Assembly (NCBI GenBank): GCA_001689415.1
Contig: LUJM01000112.1
Location: forward strand, 1 to 20,783
Direction: 5' to 3'
Source of the DNA: Bacteroidales bacterium M2
Lineage (GTDB): Bacteria > Bacteroidota > Bacteroidia > Bacteroidales > Muribaculaceae
DNA length: 20,783 bases
Below are positions 1-8,202 of the stretch, one piece after another. The position numbers and the translations under genes were made by a program. The stretch's first letter is position 1. Every line of letters begins with the position of its first letter. The notes below the pieces were generated by a model. That model searched no databases. It saw nothing but the letters and a program-made list of their open reading frames with translations, and had not been told where the DNA came from.

Positions 1-35
1 AAATCAAGCCATTAACTGAATATCCCTACCTATTG

Positions 36-1226
36 ATGAAAAAAACTATTATCGCACTTGCTCTGCTTGCTGCCACTTCGGGTGCTATGGCTCAGAAAAC
101 CGAAGGACTTGTGATGACACCCCCTATGGGCTGGAACAGCTGGAATAAATTCCACACTGATATCGACGAAGAAAAGATACGTGGCGTTGTCGACGTGCTC
201 GTAGAGTCGGGTCTTCGTGATGCCGGTTATATCTATGTAAACCTTGATGATGCATGGCACGGTCCTCGCGATGAATGGGGCTTTATCACATGCAATGCCA
301 AGACTTTCCCCTCGGGAATGAAAGCTCTTGCCGATTATGTGCACGAACGCGGACTGAAGTTCGGTGTATACAGCGATGCCGGGCGGCTGACCTGTGCCGG
401 TTTCCCCGGTGGCCAAGGGCATGAATATCAGGATGCTCTGACCTATGCCTCGTGGGGCGTAGACTATCTGAAGTACGATTGGGATCGCGCAAATATATTC
501 CGAGCCGAACCTGCTTATACACTTATGCGTGATGCACTATATGCCTCGGGTAGGCCTATAGTGTTCAGTATATGCGAGTGGGGTGAAAACGAGACTGAAA
601 AGTGGGCTCCAGCCGTGGGGCATCTATGGCGTACCGGCGGTGATATTGGTGCTTATTTCGACAAATCGCCCTGCCATGAGATATCTATTCTCGAGGTTAT
701 AGAGAACAATGTGAAGTATCGCGAAATCGCGGGCCCGAATCGTTGGAACGACCCCGATAACCTCGAGGTTGGCAACGGCATGACTGTAAATCAGGATCGT
801 GCGCATTTCTCGATATGGTGTATGATGGCAGCGCCGCTGATATTAGGCAACGATTTGCGCGAGATGACGAAAGAAACCCTTGATATCGTGCTCAACCGCG
901 AGGCCATAGCCATAGACCAGGATTCTTTGGGTGTGCAGGGACTGCGTCACAAAGTTGCCGACGGTGTGCAGTACTGGCTAAAACCACTGATGAATGGCGA
1001 CTGGGCGATGTGCATGCTCAATACCAATAAAGTTCCGGCCAATGTTACCATTGATTGGGCCGAATTCGATGTTTACGACCCGGTATCGCGCCGCTCTACC
1101 GGACTGAAGGATATCAAATACCGCATTCGCGACATATGGGCGCATGCTGATGCAGGTCGTACCGACAAGCCAAGGCGTATTACCATACCTGCTGAAGATG
1201 TGGTGATGTGGCGACTGATTCGATAG
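36..1226 (+). CDS. Secreted GH27 alpha-galactosidase (melibiase)
   Basis: Predicted to remove terminal alpha-1,6-galactose from plant oligosaccharides or galactomannans, in the periplasm or at the cell surface. The 396-residue protein starts at the ATG at 36; the TTG just before it is not needed. Residues 1-20 are a signal peptide ending AMAQ. The (beta/alpha)8 domain opens with TPPMGWNSWN (about 28-37). The substrate-binding pair is in NLDDAW (71-72). The nucleophile is Asp148 in YLKYDWD, and the likely acid/base is Asp203 in LWRTGGDIG, aligning with human GLA Asp170 and Asp231. NDPDNLEVG and the C-terminal beta domain (about 310-396) follow. Length is normal for bacterial GH27. One oddity is Asp150 where most members have Cys two residues after the nucleophile, leaving Cys120 (TCAGFPG) without its usual disulfide partner. 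The upstream context is cut off. Family assignment is very sure; the exact substrate is inferred. Confidence 0.95.
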   Translation: MKKTIIALALLAATSGAMAQKTEGLVMTPPMGWNSWNKFHTDIDEEKIRGVVDVLVESGLRDAGYIYVNLDDAWHGPRDEWGFITCNAKTFPSGMKALADYVHERGLKFGVYSDAGRLTCAGFPGGQGHEYQDALTYASWGVDYLKYDWDRANIFRAEPAYTLMRDALYASGRPIVFSICEWGENETEKWAPAVGHLWRTGGDIGAYFDKSPCHEISILEVIENNVKYREIAGPNRWNDPDNLEVGNGMTVNQDRAHFSIWCMMAAPLILGNDLREMTKETLDIVLNREAIAIDQDSLGVQGLRHKVADGVQYWLKPLMNGDWAMCMLNTNKVPANVTIDWAEFDVYDPVSRRSTGLKDIKYRIRDIWAHADAGRTDKPRRITIPAEDVVMWRLIR

Positions 1227-1471
1227 ACTTTTCGACGCTTTAGTTGAGTAATTTTCGAGCTTGTATAGTGCTCAATCGGACGATTTTTTTTATATTTGCA
1301 AATCAATTAGCTTAAGTTTTGCAAGCTCAACTTGTTTTAGAAAGTGGTTTTCTCGCTTTTAGTTGATTATTTATGCTTTTTTTAATGTAGACCTAAGCAT
1401 GAATATAAGCTAAAAGCTGATGATAGTGAGTGAGTTGCGGCTTGCAAAGCTTATATCAATTAATAACCTAC
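1227..1471. other. AT-rich gap with T-run and candidate -7 element
   Basis: There is no gene here. A weak hairpin (TTGAGTA at 1244-1250 with TGCTCAA at 1269-1275) and a T-run at 1284-1291 may end the GH27 transcript. TATATTTG at 1291-1298 matches the Bacteroidota -7 consensus TAnnTTTG. However, the nearest TTG (1261-1263) is 27 bases upstream, longer than usual. If this is the promoter of the downstream five-gene run, the 5' UTR is about 165 bases. That stretch contains 8-base inverted pairs (1307-1314 with 1406-1413; 1319-1326 with 1440-1447) that cross each other. I cannot assign them a function. Confidence 0.3.
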
Positions 1472-2107
1472 ATGGCAAACTCAAAATTTTCAGTCCGCGA
1501 GTTCTATAATAAACACCCTTTTCTGTCGAATCTTCTGATAGTGATTGGTGTAGGCCTTGTGCTGCTATGGCTTGTTCTTTTCTTCCTTGATTATTGGACT
1601 TTTCATGGGTCTACGGCTGTAGTGCCGCAGGTAAAGCATAAGACATACAACGAAGCCGCAGCGGCGTTGACGGCAAACAAACTGTCAATTGAAATTTCCG
1701 ATAGTATCTACGACCGCAACCTTGCGCCCGGTATGGTAATCGAATCGTGGCCCAGGGCCGGAGCCATTGTCAAGGAAGGCCGCCAGGTATACGTAACAAT
1801 CACTGCTTTTTCGCCCAAGCAGGTTACTATCTCAATGCCTTTGACCGGCAATGTGTCGTCGAGGCAGGCTGCATCGTACCTTCGCGGTATAGGCATTACC
1901 GATATACGTATCGAAGAAGTTCCCAGCGAGTATGCCGACCTTGTGCTTGGCGCTCGATATGGCGATACCCCGATCAGCGTAGGGTCGGTGATTCCAATCA
2001 CTTCGACTGTTACCCTCACGGTTGGCAGCGGACCCTCGGTCTCTGACGACTCGACCTCGCTTGACTCCGATTTTATCGAACCTGATTTTAACGAAAGCTA
2101 TGAGTGA
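1472..2107 (+). CDS. PASTA-domain membrane protein
   Basis: A 211-residue bitopic membrane protein whose periplasmic part carries two PASTA repeats, domains known from penicillin-binding proteins and Ser/Thr kinases that bind peptidoglycan fragments. No kinase or transpeptidase domain is attached, so it is probably a stand-alone cell-wall-associated factor. Visible parts are a cytosolic N-terminus, a transmembrane helix at about 19-40 (LLIVIGVGLVLLWLVLFFL), PASTA 1 at about 48-112, PASTA 2 at about 117-188 and an acidic Asp/Ser/Glu tail. I chose the ATG at 1472 over the GTG at 1430 because MANSKFSVREF leads directly into the helix. It heads a tight run, and its stop overlaps the next start by 8 bases (ATGAGTGA). 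Similar PASTA proteins sit next to rluD-like genes in other Bacteroidales. Domain content is sure; the function is unknown. Confidence 0.88.
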   Translation: MANSKFSVREFYNKHPFLSNLLIVIGVGLVLLWLVLFFLDYWTFHGSTAVVPQVKHKTYNEAAAALTANKLSIEISDSIYDRNLAPGMVIESWPRAGAIVKEGRQVYVTITAFSPKQVTISMPLTGNVSSRQAASYLRGIGITDIRIEEVPSEYADLVLGARYGDTPISVGSVIPITSTVTLTVGSGPSVSDDSTSLDSDFIEPDFNESYE

Positions 2108-3176
2108 GGCCGAAGATTTAGAGGCAGTAGTTGATGATGATGCCGAGGAACGGGTTGTCGAGGTCGACGGCAACGAACTCTACGAGCATTTCCGATTTGT
2201 TGCCGACAAAGGGCAAGAGCTCTTGCGTGTAGATAAATTTCTTGTCGAACGTCTCAAGAAATCTTCGCGCAACCGCATACAGCAGGCTGCCGAGGCAGGG
2301 TGTATACTCGTCAACGGCAAGCCCGTGAAGAGCAACTACCGCGTCAAGCCACTCGATGTAGTGCAGGTGGTGATGGATCGCCCTCGCTACGAGTTTGAAA
2401 TCGTTGCTCAGGACATACCCCTCGATATAGTATACGAAGACCGATATGTGCTGGTGGTAAACAAGCCCGCCGGCCTTGTGGTGCATCCCGGCCACGGCAA
2501 TTACGACGGCACTTTGGTCAATGCCCTTGCATGGCATTTCCGCGACACCCCCGACTATGACGTCAACGACCCGCGACTGGGGCTGGTACACCGTATCGAC
2601 AAAGATACATCCGGCTTGCTTGTTGTGGCAAAGACCCCCGATGCAAAGACTCATCTTGGCAGGCAGTTTTTCAACAAGACGACCAAGCGTGAGTATGTGG
2701 CCATGGTGTGGGGTATACCCGATCCGCTTCAAGGCACAGTGGCAACCAACATAGGCCGTTCGCCCAAGGATCGACTGCAGATGACTACATTCCCGCTCGA
2801 CGGCCCCGAGGGTAAGCGAGCAGTCACTCACTACGAGGTTATTGAGCCTCTTGCGCATGTGTCACTGGTAAAGTGTGTTCTCGAAACAGGGCGCACTCAT
2901 CAGATACGTGTGCATATGAAGTCGCTCGGCCACCCGCTATTTGCCGACGCCCGCTATGGTGGCGACAAAGTATTGCGCGGCGTGTCGTCGTCGACTTATC
3001 TTGCTTTTATCAACAATTGTTTTGATTTATGCCCGCGACAGGCCTTGCACGCCCGAACACTCGGATTCGTACATCCTGAAACGGGTCAGGAGATGTTCTT
3101 CTCCGCACCGATTCCTGCCGACATGCAGGCACTGATCGACCGCTGGCGGACATACTCTGCCGGATTACAACGATGA
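2100..3176 (+). CDS. rluD: RluA/RluD-family 23S rRNA pseudouridine synthase
   Basis: Isomerises uridine to pseudouridine in large-subunit rRNA, in the cytoplasm. The 358-residue protein has an acidic N-terminal extension (1-25), an S4 RNA-binding domain (about 41-90, LRVDKFLVERL to RVKPLDVVQV) and the RluA-type catalytic domain. The catalytic Asp167 lies in the signature HRIDKDTSGLLVVAKT, and the later motif ETGRTHQIRVHMKSLGHP is intact. The ATG at 2100 is preferred over the in-frame GTG at 2022, which would read through the PASTA gene. The start overlaps the PASTA gene by 8 bases and the stop overlaps aroE by 4 (ATGA), suggesting translational coupling. S4 plus RluA architecture fits RluD (helix 69 of 23S rRNA) best; RluC is the alternative. 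Confidence 0.93.
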   Translation: MSEAEDLEAVVDDDAEERVVEVDGNELYEHFRFVADKGQELLRVDKFLVERLKKSSRNRIQQAAEAGCILVNGKPVKSNYRVKPLDVVQVVMDRPRYEFEIVAQDIPLDIVYEDRYVLVVNKPAGLVVHPGHGNYDGTLVNALAWHFRDTPDYDVNDPRLGLVHRIDKDTSGLLVVAKTPDAKTHLGRQFFNKTTKREYVAMVWGIPDPLQGTVATNIGRSPKDRLQMTTFPLDGPEGKRAVTHYEVIEPLAHVSLVKCVLETGRTHQIRVHMKSLGHPLFADARYGGDKVLRGVSSSTYLAFINNCFDLCPRQALHARTLGFVHPETGQEMFFSAPIPADMQALIDRWRTYSAGLQR

Positions 3177-3940
3177 AACTTCCAGAACTTTCCACTGTCG
3201 AATACGGACTTGTTGGTCATCCGCTCGGCCACAGCCGTTCGAAAGAACTCTTTACCGGTTGGCACAAAACCTACGAGAATTTTGACCTTGCAGAGCTAAC
3301 CCCCTCTACGCTTTATACCCTCGTGTTGTTGAATCCGAAGTTGAAGGGTTTCAATGTCACTGCGCCGTACAAAGAAACCGTGATGCAGTTTCTCGATTCT
3401 CTCGATGCCACTGCCGAGAAGGTTGGCGCTGTAAATACAGTGAGGATAAAGCGTGCCGCCGACGGCCGCGTGCTCGCCCTCGACGGCTTCAATACCGACT
3501 ATATTGGCTTCTACAATTCAGCAAAGCCCATGATTGATGCTCTTGGCAGTTCGGCCAAGGCCTTGATACTCGGTACCGGTGGCGCGGCCAAGGCTGTGGC
3601 TGCTGTATTGGCTGATATGGGCGTGGAGTTTAAATTTGTATCACGCTCGCGAAATGATGACCGCACAATCTCTTACGACCGTCTTACCGATGCCATTGTG
3701 GCCGGGCATCTGTTTATTGTCAATACAACTCCGCTGGGCACCTACCCCGATGTGGAGACCTGCCCGCCGATACCTTACCATGCCGTGGGGGTGAAGCACA
3801 AATGTTTCGATTTGGTCTACAATCCGGCGGAAACAGAGTTTATGAAGCGCTGCAAAGACCGTGGCGCGGAAGTGAAAAACGGCATGGAAATGCTCGAGGG
3901 TCAAGCCCTTGCTTCTTTGAATATATGGAATAACAAATAG
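3173..3940 (+). CDS. aroE: Shikimate 5-dehydrogenase
   Basis: Reduces 3-dehydroshikimate to shikimate with NADPH, the fourth step of the chorismate pathway. The 255-residue protein has the substrate-site GHPLGHSRSK (15-24), the catalytic Lys67 in NVTAPYK and its partner Asp109 in GFNTDYIGF. The nucleotide-binding loop LILGTGGAAKAV, NTTPLGTYP and the C-terminal NGMEMLEGQALASL follow. Length is slightly short but within the range for Bacteroidota AroE. The ATG overlaps the rluD stop by 4 bases and yeiH starts 2 bases after the stop, so it sits in the middle of the run. The NADP-specificity loop reads SRSRND, in keeping with an AroE rather than the quinate/shikimate YdiB type. All catalytic residues are present, so I expect an active enzyme. 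Confidence 0.95.
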   Translation: MKLPELSTVEYGLVGHPLGHSRSKELFTGWHKTYENFDLAELTPSTLYTLVLLNPKLKGFNVTAPYKETVMQFLDSLDATAEKVGAVNTVRIKRAADGRVLALDGFNTDYIGFYNSAKPMIDALGSSAKALILGTGGAAKAVAAVLADMGVEFKFVSRSRNDDRTISYDRLTDAIVAGHLFIVNTTPLGTYPDVETCPPIPYHAVGVKHKCFDLVYNPAETEFMKRCKDRGAEVKNGMEMLEGQALASLNIWNNK

Positions 3941-3942
3941 AT

Positions 3943-4884
3943 ATGAAAACAGCTAAAATTGTCTACATCGCCCTGATCGCGTTGATACTCATACCGTTCG
4001 ACAAGATGGGCCTGCCGCAGGTGAGTGCGCCTATTGCCTTGCTGTGCGGTCTTATTTTTGCATTTATTTTCCCCAATCCTTGCCCGAAGTTCAATAAGAA
4101 GACTTCGAAGTACCTCCTCCAGGTTGCTGTGGTATGTCTCGGTTTCAACATGAATCTGCAAGAGTCGTTGAAGTCGGGTTCTGAGGGTATGTTGTTTACT
4201 GTTGTGTCGGTCGTTGGCGTGATGTGCCTTGGCGTGCTGTTGGGCTATTGGTTGAATATCAACCGCAAGACCAGCTACCTCATATCGTCGGGTACGGCGA
4301 TTTGCGGCGGTAGCGCTATCGCCGCTGTCGGCCCGGTTGTCAAGGCAGATGAGAACGAAATGGCAGTATCACTGGGTGTTATATTCATCCTCAATTCGAT
4401 AGCGCTGTTTATCTTCCCGCCATTGGGACACCTCTTCAATATGACACAGGAGCAATTCGGCACATGGGCTGCAATTGCCATACACGATACATCGTCGGTT
4501 GTTGGCGCAGGCGAAATATATGGCGAGGTGGCTATGAAGACCGCCACTCTTATCAAGCTTACACGTGCGCTGTGGATTATTCCTCTCGCATTGGTGACAA
4601 TGTTTATCTTCCGCGACAAGAAATCTAAGATTTCTATTCCATGGTTTATCTTTATCTTTGTGCTTGCTATGATAGCCAATACATATCTTCCCCTGCCTCA
4701 GTGGTTTGTAGATATCATGGTATGGATTGCACGTCGCGGTATGGTTGTAACCCTATTCTGTATCGGCGCTTCGCTGTCGCTGGCTTCTATCAAGCAGGTT
4801 GGTATAAAGCCCCTGCTGCAGGCCGTGGCATTGTGGATTGTAATCAGTATTTCATCGCTGATAGTGGTGCTCGATACAATCTGA
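3943..4884 (+). CDS. YeiH/UPF0324 family membrane protein (putative sulfate exporter)
   Basis: A 313-residue polytopic inner-membrane protein of the YeiH/UPF0324 family (Pfam Cons_hypoth698), annotated elsewhere as a putative sulfate exporter although transport has hardly been tested. I count roughly nine to ten hydrophobic segments. The family's hallmark stretches are present: SGTAICGGSAIAA (about 116-128) and the paired IAIHDTSSVVGAGEIYG (about 179-195), which look like inverted-repeat pore loops, followed by KTATLIKLTRALWIIPLAL. It lies 2 bases after aroE and 1 base before comEC, so it is surely co-transcribed. A sulfur link to the methionine operon 6.4 kb away is possible but unsupported. 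The family call is sure; the substrate is unknown. Confidence 0.9.
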   Translation: MKTAKIVYIALIALILIPFDKMGLPQVSAPIALLCGLIFAFIFPNPCPKFNKKTSKYLLQVAVVCLGFNMNLQESLKSGSEGMLFTVVSVVGVMCLGVLLGYWLNINRKTSYLISSGTAICGGSAIAAVGPVVKADENEMAVSLGVIFILNSIALFIFPPLGHLFNMTQEQFGTWAAIAIHDTSSVVGAGEIYGEVAMKTATLIKLTRALWIIPLALVTMFIFRDKKSKISIPWFIFIFVLAMIANTYLPLPQWFVDIMVWIARRGMVVTLFCIGASLSLASIKQVGIKPLLQAVALWIVISISSLIVVLDTI

Positions 4885-4885
4885 C

Positions 4886-6817
4886 ATGCGTAGGCTGAGT
4901 ACCGTATTACCGGCACTGCCGCTCATGGCGGGGGCTCTTGCCTCCGCCTTTATCTTTGCTAACGGCGGTGTATGGTCGGTGGTATGCGGTCTCATAGTCA
5001 TTATAGTCGGTGTCGTTGCCTCGCTGGGCAATATGTCGCGCGGCATGCTGTTCATGTCGATAGGTTTAGTCGGCGCGACGGTATCTTCGATTATGCTTGC
5101 GCCGGCATCGGCACCGTGTATCGGCACCGACGTCGGGCTGCAAGCAACCGTAGCAGCTGTGTCGGAAGGTCGTAGCGGTATCAGGGCCATTGTTGAAGTT
5201 CACGGAATAGACGCTGCCGGGTGCGAGCCTTTCCGTTGCCGTATTATCTCCGACCAGGCCTTGCAACTCTTGCCCGGTGATATCATCGAGGTCCATGGCA
5301 ACATGCAGTCCTGCGACAAATTTGCAGATATACCATATATGTCTGTAAGCGCCCTTGTCGACCGTGCCGACAGGGTATCGGCTGTCATGATTGTAGGGTC
5401 GGATAACGTGAAATTGATAGGTCGCGACAATGCGTGGCACTACCGCTTGGCTGCATTGCGCAGTGATTTGGCAGATGCAGTATATGCTTCGGGGCTGTCA
5501 GCAGATGCTTCGTCGCTGTTTGTGGCGGCAACGCTTGGCACAGGCGATGCGGCAGTCGGAATCAAAGACCGCTTCAGGGCCACCGGACTATCGCACCTGC
5601 TGTGCGTAAGCGGTTTCCACGTCGCTATTGTGGCATGGTTGCTATCCTTGTTGCTGTGGCCTATGAAAGTATGGTCGCGGGCGGGGCGGCTACGCTACAT
5701 TGTACTGATAGCCGGGGTGTGGCTCTTTGCCGTCTTCACCGGGGCTCAGCCGTCGGCGGTGAGGGCTGCGATAATGATAAGTGCTTTCTTTACCGGTCGA
5801 TTGCTCCAGCGCACTGCTTCGCCCTTCAATAGCCTCGTGCTGGCCGTGGGGTTAATGCTTGTATTCAATCCCTACTGGCTCTATTCTATTGGTTTCCAAC
5901 TGTCGGTATCGGCTGTCTTGGGATTGCTCGTATTTGCAACAAAGCTCAATCCGGTGCCGATGCATTATAATAGGCTCTACCGGGTGGCCAATATATTCAC
6001 CGTGCCTTTGGCGGCAATGATTGGCACTGCCCCGGTGGTATTGTTCTGGTTTCATCGTTTGCCCTTGATGTCTGTCCCGGTCAATGCCTTGGCGGCATTG
6101 GTGTTCCCTTTGTTTTTGATGATATCAGCCTCGGCCTTGATTTTTTCGTGGTCTTGGCTTACAGACCTTGCCGATGCCGTGTGCCGCTTTATTATGCGCC
6201 TGTGCGACAGCGCGGTATCTGTCGACGGCTCTGTGCTCGAGGGCATATACCTTTCGCCATTGTCCTTTGTCGGATTGTTCGCAGCCTTGGCTTTTCTCGG
6301 CTTGGCTGTGCATCTTAGTGCCAGACGCCGGCCTCTGTTTATCGCGGCAGTGGCATCTATGTTCTTATGTGCCATACCGCTGCAACGAGCCGATGCCGAA
6401 GTCATTGCCATGGGCGATAGCAGGGGCAGCCATATCCTCTTGCGACAGGGCTCGGATTGCAATTTATTATCGAGCCGAGGAAAAATTCCGGTTGATATAA
6501 GCGACTATATGTCAGTGCATCATGTAGATACATTGATTAGTCATGACAGACCGTACTGTATAATATCTCAACATAAAATCGGCCTCGCCTGTAGCAAGAC
6601 CGACCTCAGAGAGCGCGTAGATATACTTCTTATCGACGGCACCTATCGAGGCAACATTACGGGCCTTATCGATGCCCACAATCCACGCTTGGTAATTATC
6701 GGGGCCAATGTCGACAGCTCAAATGCAGCAGCAATAGAAACCCACTGCCGCCTCAAAAACATCAAAACCCACCCCCTCGCCCAAAAAGCATTGTTGATAA
6801 GAGGAGAAAGCTGGTAA
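4886..6817 (+). CDS. comEC: ComEC/Rec2 family DNA-uptake channel protein
   Basis: Inner-membrane protein of the ComEC/Rec2 family, which carries single-stranded DNA into the cytoplasm during natural transformation. The 643-residue protein has N-terminal membrane helices (about 10-75) and a soluble OB-like DUF4131 region with cysteines at 78, 113, 117 and 143 (about 80-180). The Competence membrane domain follows (about 210-480), with the family signature GLSHLLCVSGFHVAIV at 234-249. The C-terminal 150 residues occupy the place of the metallo-beta-lactamase domain but show no HxHxDH metal motif. Hence this is a shortened or degenerate form, as is often seen in this phylum. It starts 1 base after yeiH and ends the run. 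No other competence genes are in the window, so competence is not implied. Confidence 0.92.
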   Translation: MRRLSTVLPALPLMAGALASAFIFANGGVWSVVCGLIVIIVGVVASLGNMSRGMLFMSIGLVGATVSSIMLAPASAPCIGTDVGLQATVAAVSEGRSGIRAIVEVHGIDAAGCEPFRCRIISDQALQLLPGDIIEVHGNMQSCDKFADIPYMSVSALVDRADRVSAVMIVGSDNVKLIGRDNAWHYRLAALRSDLADAVYASGLSADASSLFVAATLGTGDAAVGIKDRFRATGLSHLLCVSGFHVAIVAWLLSLLLWPMKVWSRAGRLRYIVLIAGVWLFAVFTGAQPSAVRAAIMISAFFTGRLLQRTASPFNSLVLAVGLMLVFNPYWLYSIGFQLSVSAVLGLLVFATKLNPVPMHYNRLYRVANIFTVPLAAMIGTAPVVLFWFHRLPLMSVPVNALAALVFPLFLMISASALIFSWSWLTDLADAVCRFIMRLCDSAVSVDGSVLEGIYLSPLSFVGLFAALAFLGLAVHLSARRRPLFIAAVASMFLCAIPLQRADAEVIAMGDSRGSHILLRQGSDCNLLSSRGKIPVDISDYMSVHHVDTLISHDRPYCIISQHKIGLACSKTDLRERVDILLIDGTYRGNITGLIDAHNPRLVIIGANVDSSNAAAIETHCRLKNIKTHPLAQKALLIRGESW

Positions 6818-7165
6818 TAAGGGTAGATGAAATAGAATTTGTAAAGATTTTAGAGGTAAATACTTATAGAACAGCTTGTTATTTGTTTGTTAAATTGTAA
6901 AAAAATTGCATTTTATTCAACTTGCTGAATATCAGGTATTTGGTGATAAGGCAACTAAATGAGGCAAATTTTAATTTTTGTTGTGCTGTAACTGCTTAAA
7001 TCATAGAAAGATACGATTTACTATGAGGCAAAATTAATAAGATGATATAAGGTGTTTTCTTAAAGAAATGTAGTAATTTTGAACTTTGAAAAGTTTCTCC
7101 TCATAAAAACTTGCCTATATTTCCGGTCTTTATTAATTTTGCATAATCCAGTCGTATCATAAACA
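6818..7165. other. AT-rich intergenic region
   Basis: About 350 bases without a convincing gene on either strand, clearly richer in A/T than its neighbours. It holds a 6-bp hairpin (TATTCA at 6914-6919 with TGAATA at 6926-6931) without a T-run. A short direct repeat, ATGAGGCAAA, occurs near 6959 and near 7023. Two perfect -7 elements (TAATTTTG) lie exactly 60 bases apart, at 7074-7081 and 7134-7141. Only the second has a properly placed -33 element. No clear intrinsic terminator for comEC is visible. Confidence 0.6.
7111..7141 (+). promoter_or_regulatory. Promoter of the lipoprotein gene
   Basis: TTG at 7111-7113, a 20-base spacer and TAATTTTG at 7134-7141 match the Bacteroidota housekeeping sigma consensus (TTG, about 19-20 bases, TAnnTTTG). 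Transcription would start near 7148, about 18 bases before the ATG at 7166. Confidence 0.7.
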
Positions 7166-7606
7166 ATGAATCTCAAGCATTTTCTAATCCTCGTAGTCCT
7201 TAGTGTTGCTATGCAGTCGTGTATCGGGTCTTGTGATACACCCACATCGGTAGTGGTAGACAAATACGGTAATCCCGTGCAATTATATATACCCGGTGAA
7301 GGTGGCGAGAGTACGATTACACTCACCGCCGTACCCGATGAGATAAATCTTTTTATACACGGTAGCGAGCAAAAAGAAGTCGTTGACCACATTTTCGCAC
7401 CCGACAATTTGAGCGGTAAACCCGATGCGATTGTAAGTACATTGGGTTGGCTAAGCATGTATTGGGCGACTGATAGCAAGGAAGTTAAACTTGTGGCCCA
7501 GCCGGTAGGTGATGACTCTCAAGATGTGGCTATTCGGTTTAAATTCGGTAATGAATTGACCACAACGTATGTAATTCGACACAAATCCGACGAAGGAAAT
7601 AATTAA
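7166..7606 (+). CDS. Small putative lipoprotein of unknown function
   Basis: I do not recognise this 146-residue protein. Residues 1-18 form a hydrophobic export signal (LKHFLILVVLSVAMQS). Cys19 is the likely lipidated residue, with a relaxed lipobox (MQSC) of the kind tolerated in Bacteroidota; Cys23 follows closely. The mature part is acidic and rich in Thr, Val and Gly, with alternating patterns such as STITLTAVPDEINLF and VAIRFKFGNELTTTYVI that suggest a small all-beta domain. The segment PGEGGESTITLTAVPDEI recalls the BACON-like or Ig-like lipoproteins of gut Bacteroidota, but this is only a resemblance. It has its own promoter and is followed after 74 bases by a small outer-membrane-type protein, so the two may work together at the cell surface. 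Confidence 0.75.
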   Translation: MNLKHFLILVVLSVAMQSCIGSCDTPTSVVVDKYGNPVQLYIPGEGGESTITLTAVPDEINLFIHGSEQKEVVDHIFAPDNLSGKPDAIVSTLGWLSMYWATDSKEVKLVAQPVGDDSQDVAIRFKFGNELTTTYVIRHKSDEGNN

Positions 7607-7680
7607 GTAATCCTACACCATTTATAAGCCCGAAATAGCTTGCTGTGTCGGGTTAGTCAAACACATTACAATTGCAAAGT

Positions 7681-8202
7681 ATGAAGAAGCTTATTTTGAT
7701 ATTATTGGCAATCATGCCCTTATACTGCTATGCCGAGACTCCGCGGGTGCAGAATGTTGAGGGCGAACTACGCGCAGGTCTCAACTTCCCGACCTTCGGT
7801 GCGAGTTCGTTTTTTAGTTTGGCTATCGAATTGAGGCATAATATCAAGAATACCCCATGGGATTGCGGCATAACGGCCGAAATCGACATAATGGGTCGTG
7901 ATAATGTTGATTTTTGCTGTTCTTCCAATGACCTTGAATTCATTGCCGCAGTCTGCAACTACAATTTCAAGCAGGGTACGCCCTTTAATCCATATGTAGG
8001 CGCCGCATTAGGCCCGGCATTATTGTGCGCCCATGATAAGTGGTCGGCGGTATTTGCTCCTCGTGCAGGCGTTGAGATTGCGAGTCATTTCAGAATCGCA
8101 TTGCAGTATAGCATCACGCAAAAACAATATCAGAATTTCACGCTTACTATAGGCGTGGTCTTTGGCGGACGGCCGAAGAAACCTAAGACTGCGGAATTCT
8201 AA
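7681..8202 (+). CDS. Small outer-membrane beta-barrel-like protein
   Basis: A 173-residue exported protein of no recognised function. Residues 1-18 form a signal peptide (MKKLILILLAIMPLYCYA). The mature chain alternates polar and hydrophobic residues in short Gly-rich strands (GELRAGLNFPTFG, FNPYVGAALGPALL, PRAGVEIASHFRIALQYSI, LTIGVVFGG), typical of an eight-stranded outer-membrane barrel. It then ends in a basic tail, GGRPKKPKTAEF. I start it at the ATG at 7681 rather than the TTG at 7672. The 74 bases before it contain a 7-bp stem (7627-7633 with 7648-7654) without a T-run, so read-through from the lipoprotein gene is likely. Its TAA at 8200-8202 overlaps the stop codon of cdsA, which runs the other way. 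Confidence 0.75.
   Translation: MKKLILILLAIMPLYCYAETPRVQNVEGELRAGLNFPTFGASSFFSLAIELRHNIKNTPWDCGITAEIDIMGRDNVDFCCSSNDLEFIAAVCNYNFKQGTPFNPYVGAALGPALLCAHDKWSAVFAPRAGVEIASHFRIALQYSITQKQYQNFTLTIGVVFGGRPKKPKTAEF

Noticed and set aside
2118..2858. A 246-codon minus-strand frame
   Set aside because: Shadow of the rluD gene, whose plus-strand reading has all family motifs and overlaps its neighbours properly.
7627..7654. A 7-bp stem between the lipoprotein and barrel genes as a terminator
   Set aside because: No T-run follows it, and the loop is long; more likely an incidental or weak processing stem.
7667..7674. TACAATTG as a promoter for the barrel-like protein gene
   Set aside because: It differs from the -7 consensus by one base and would put the transcription start on the ATG itself.
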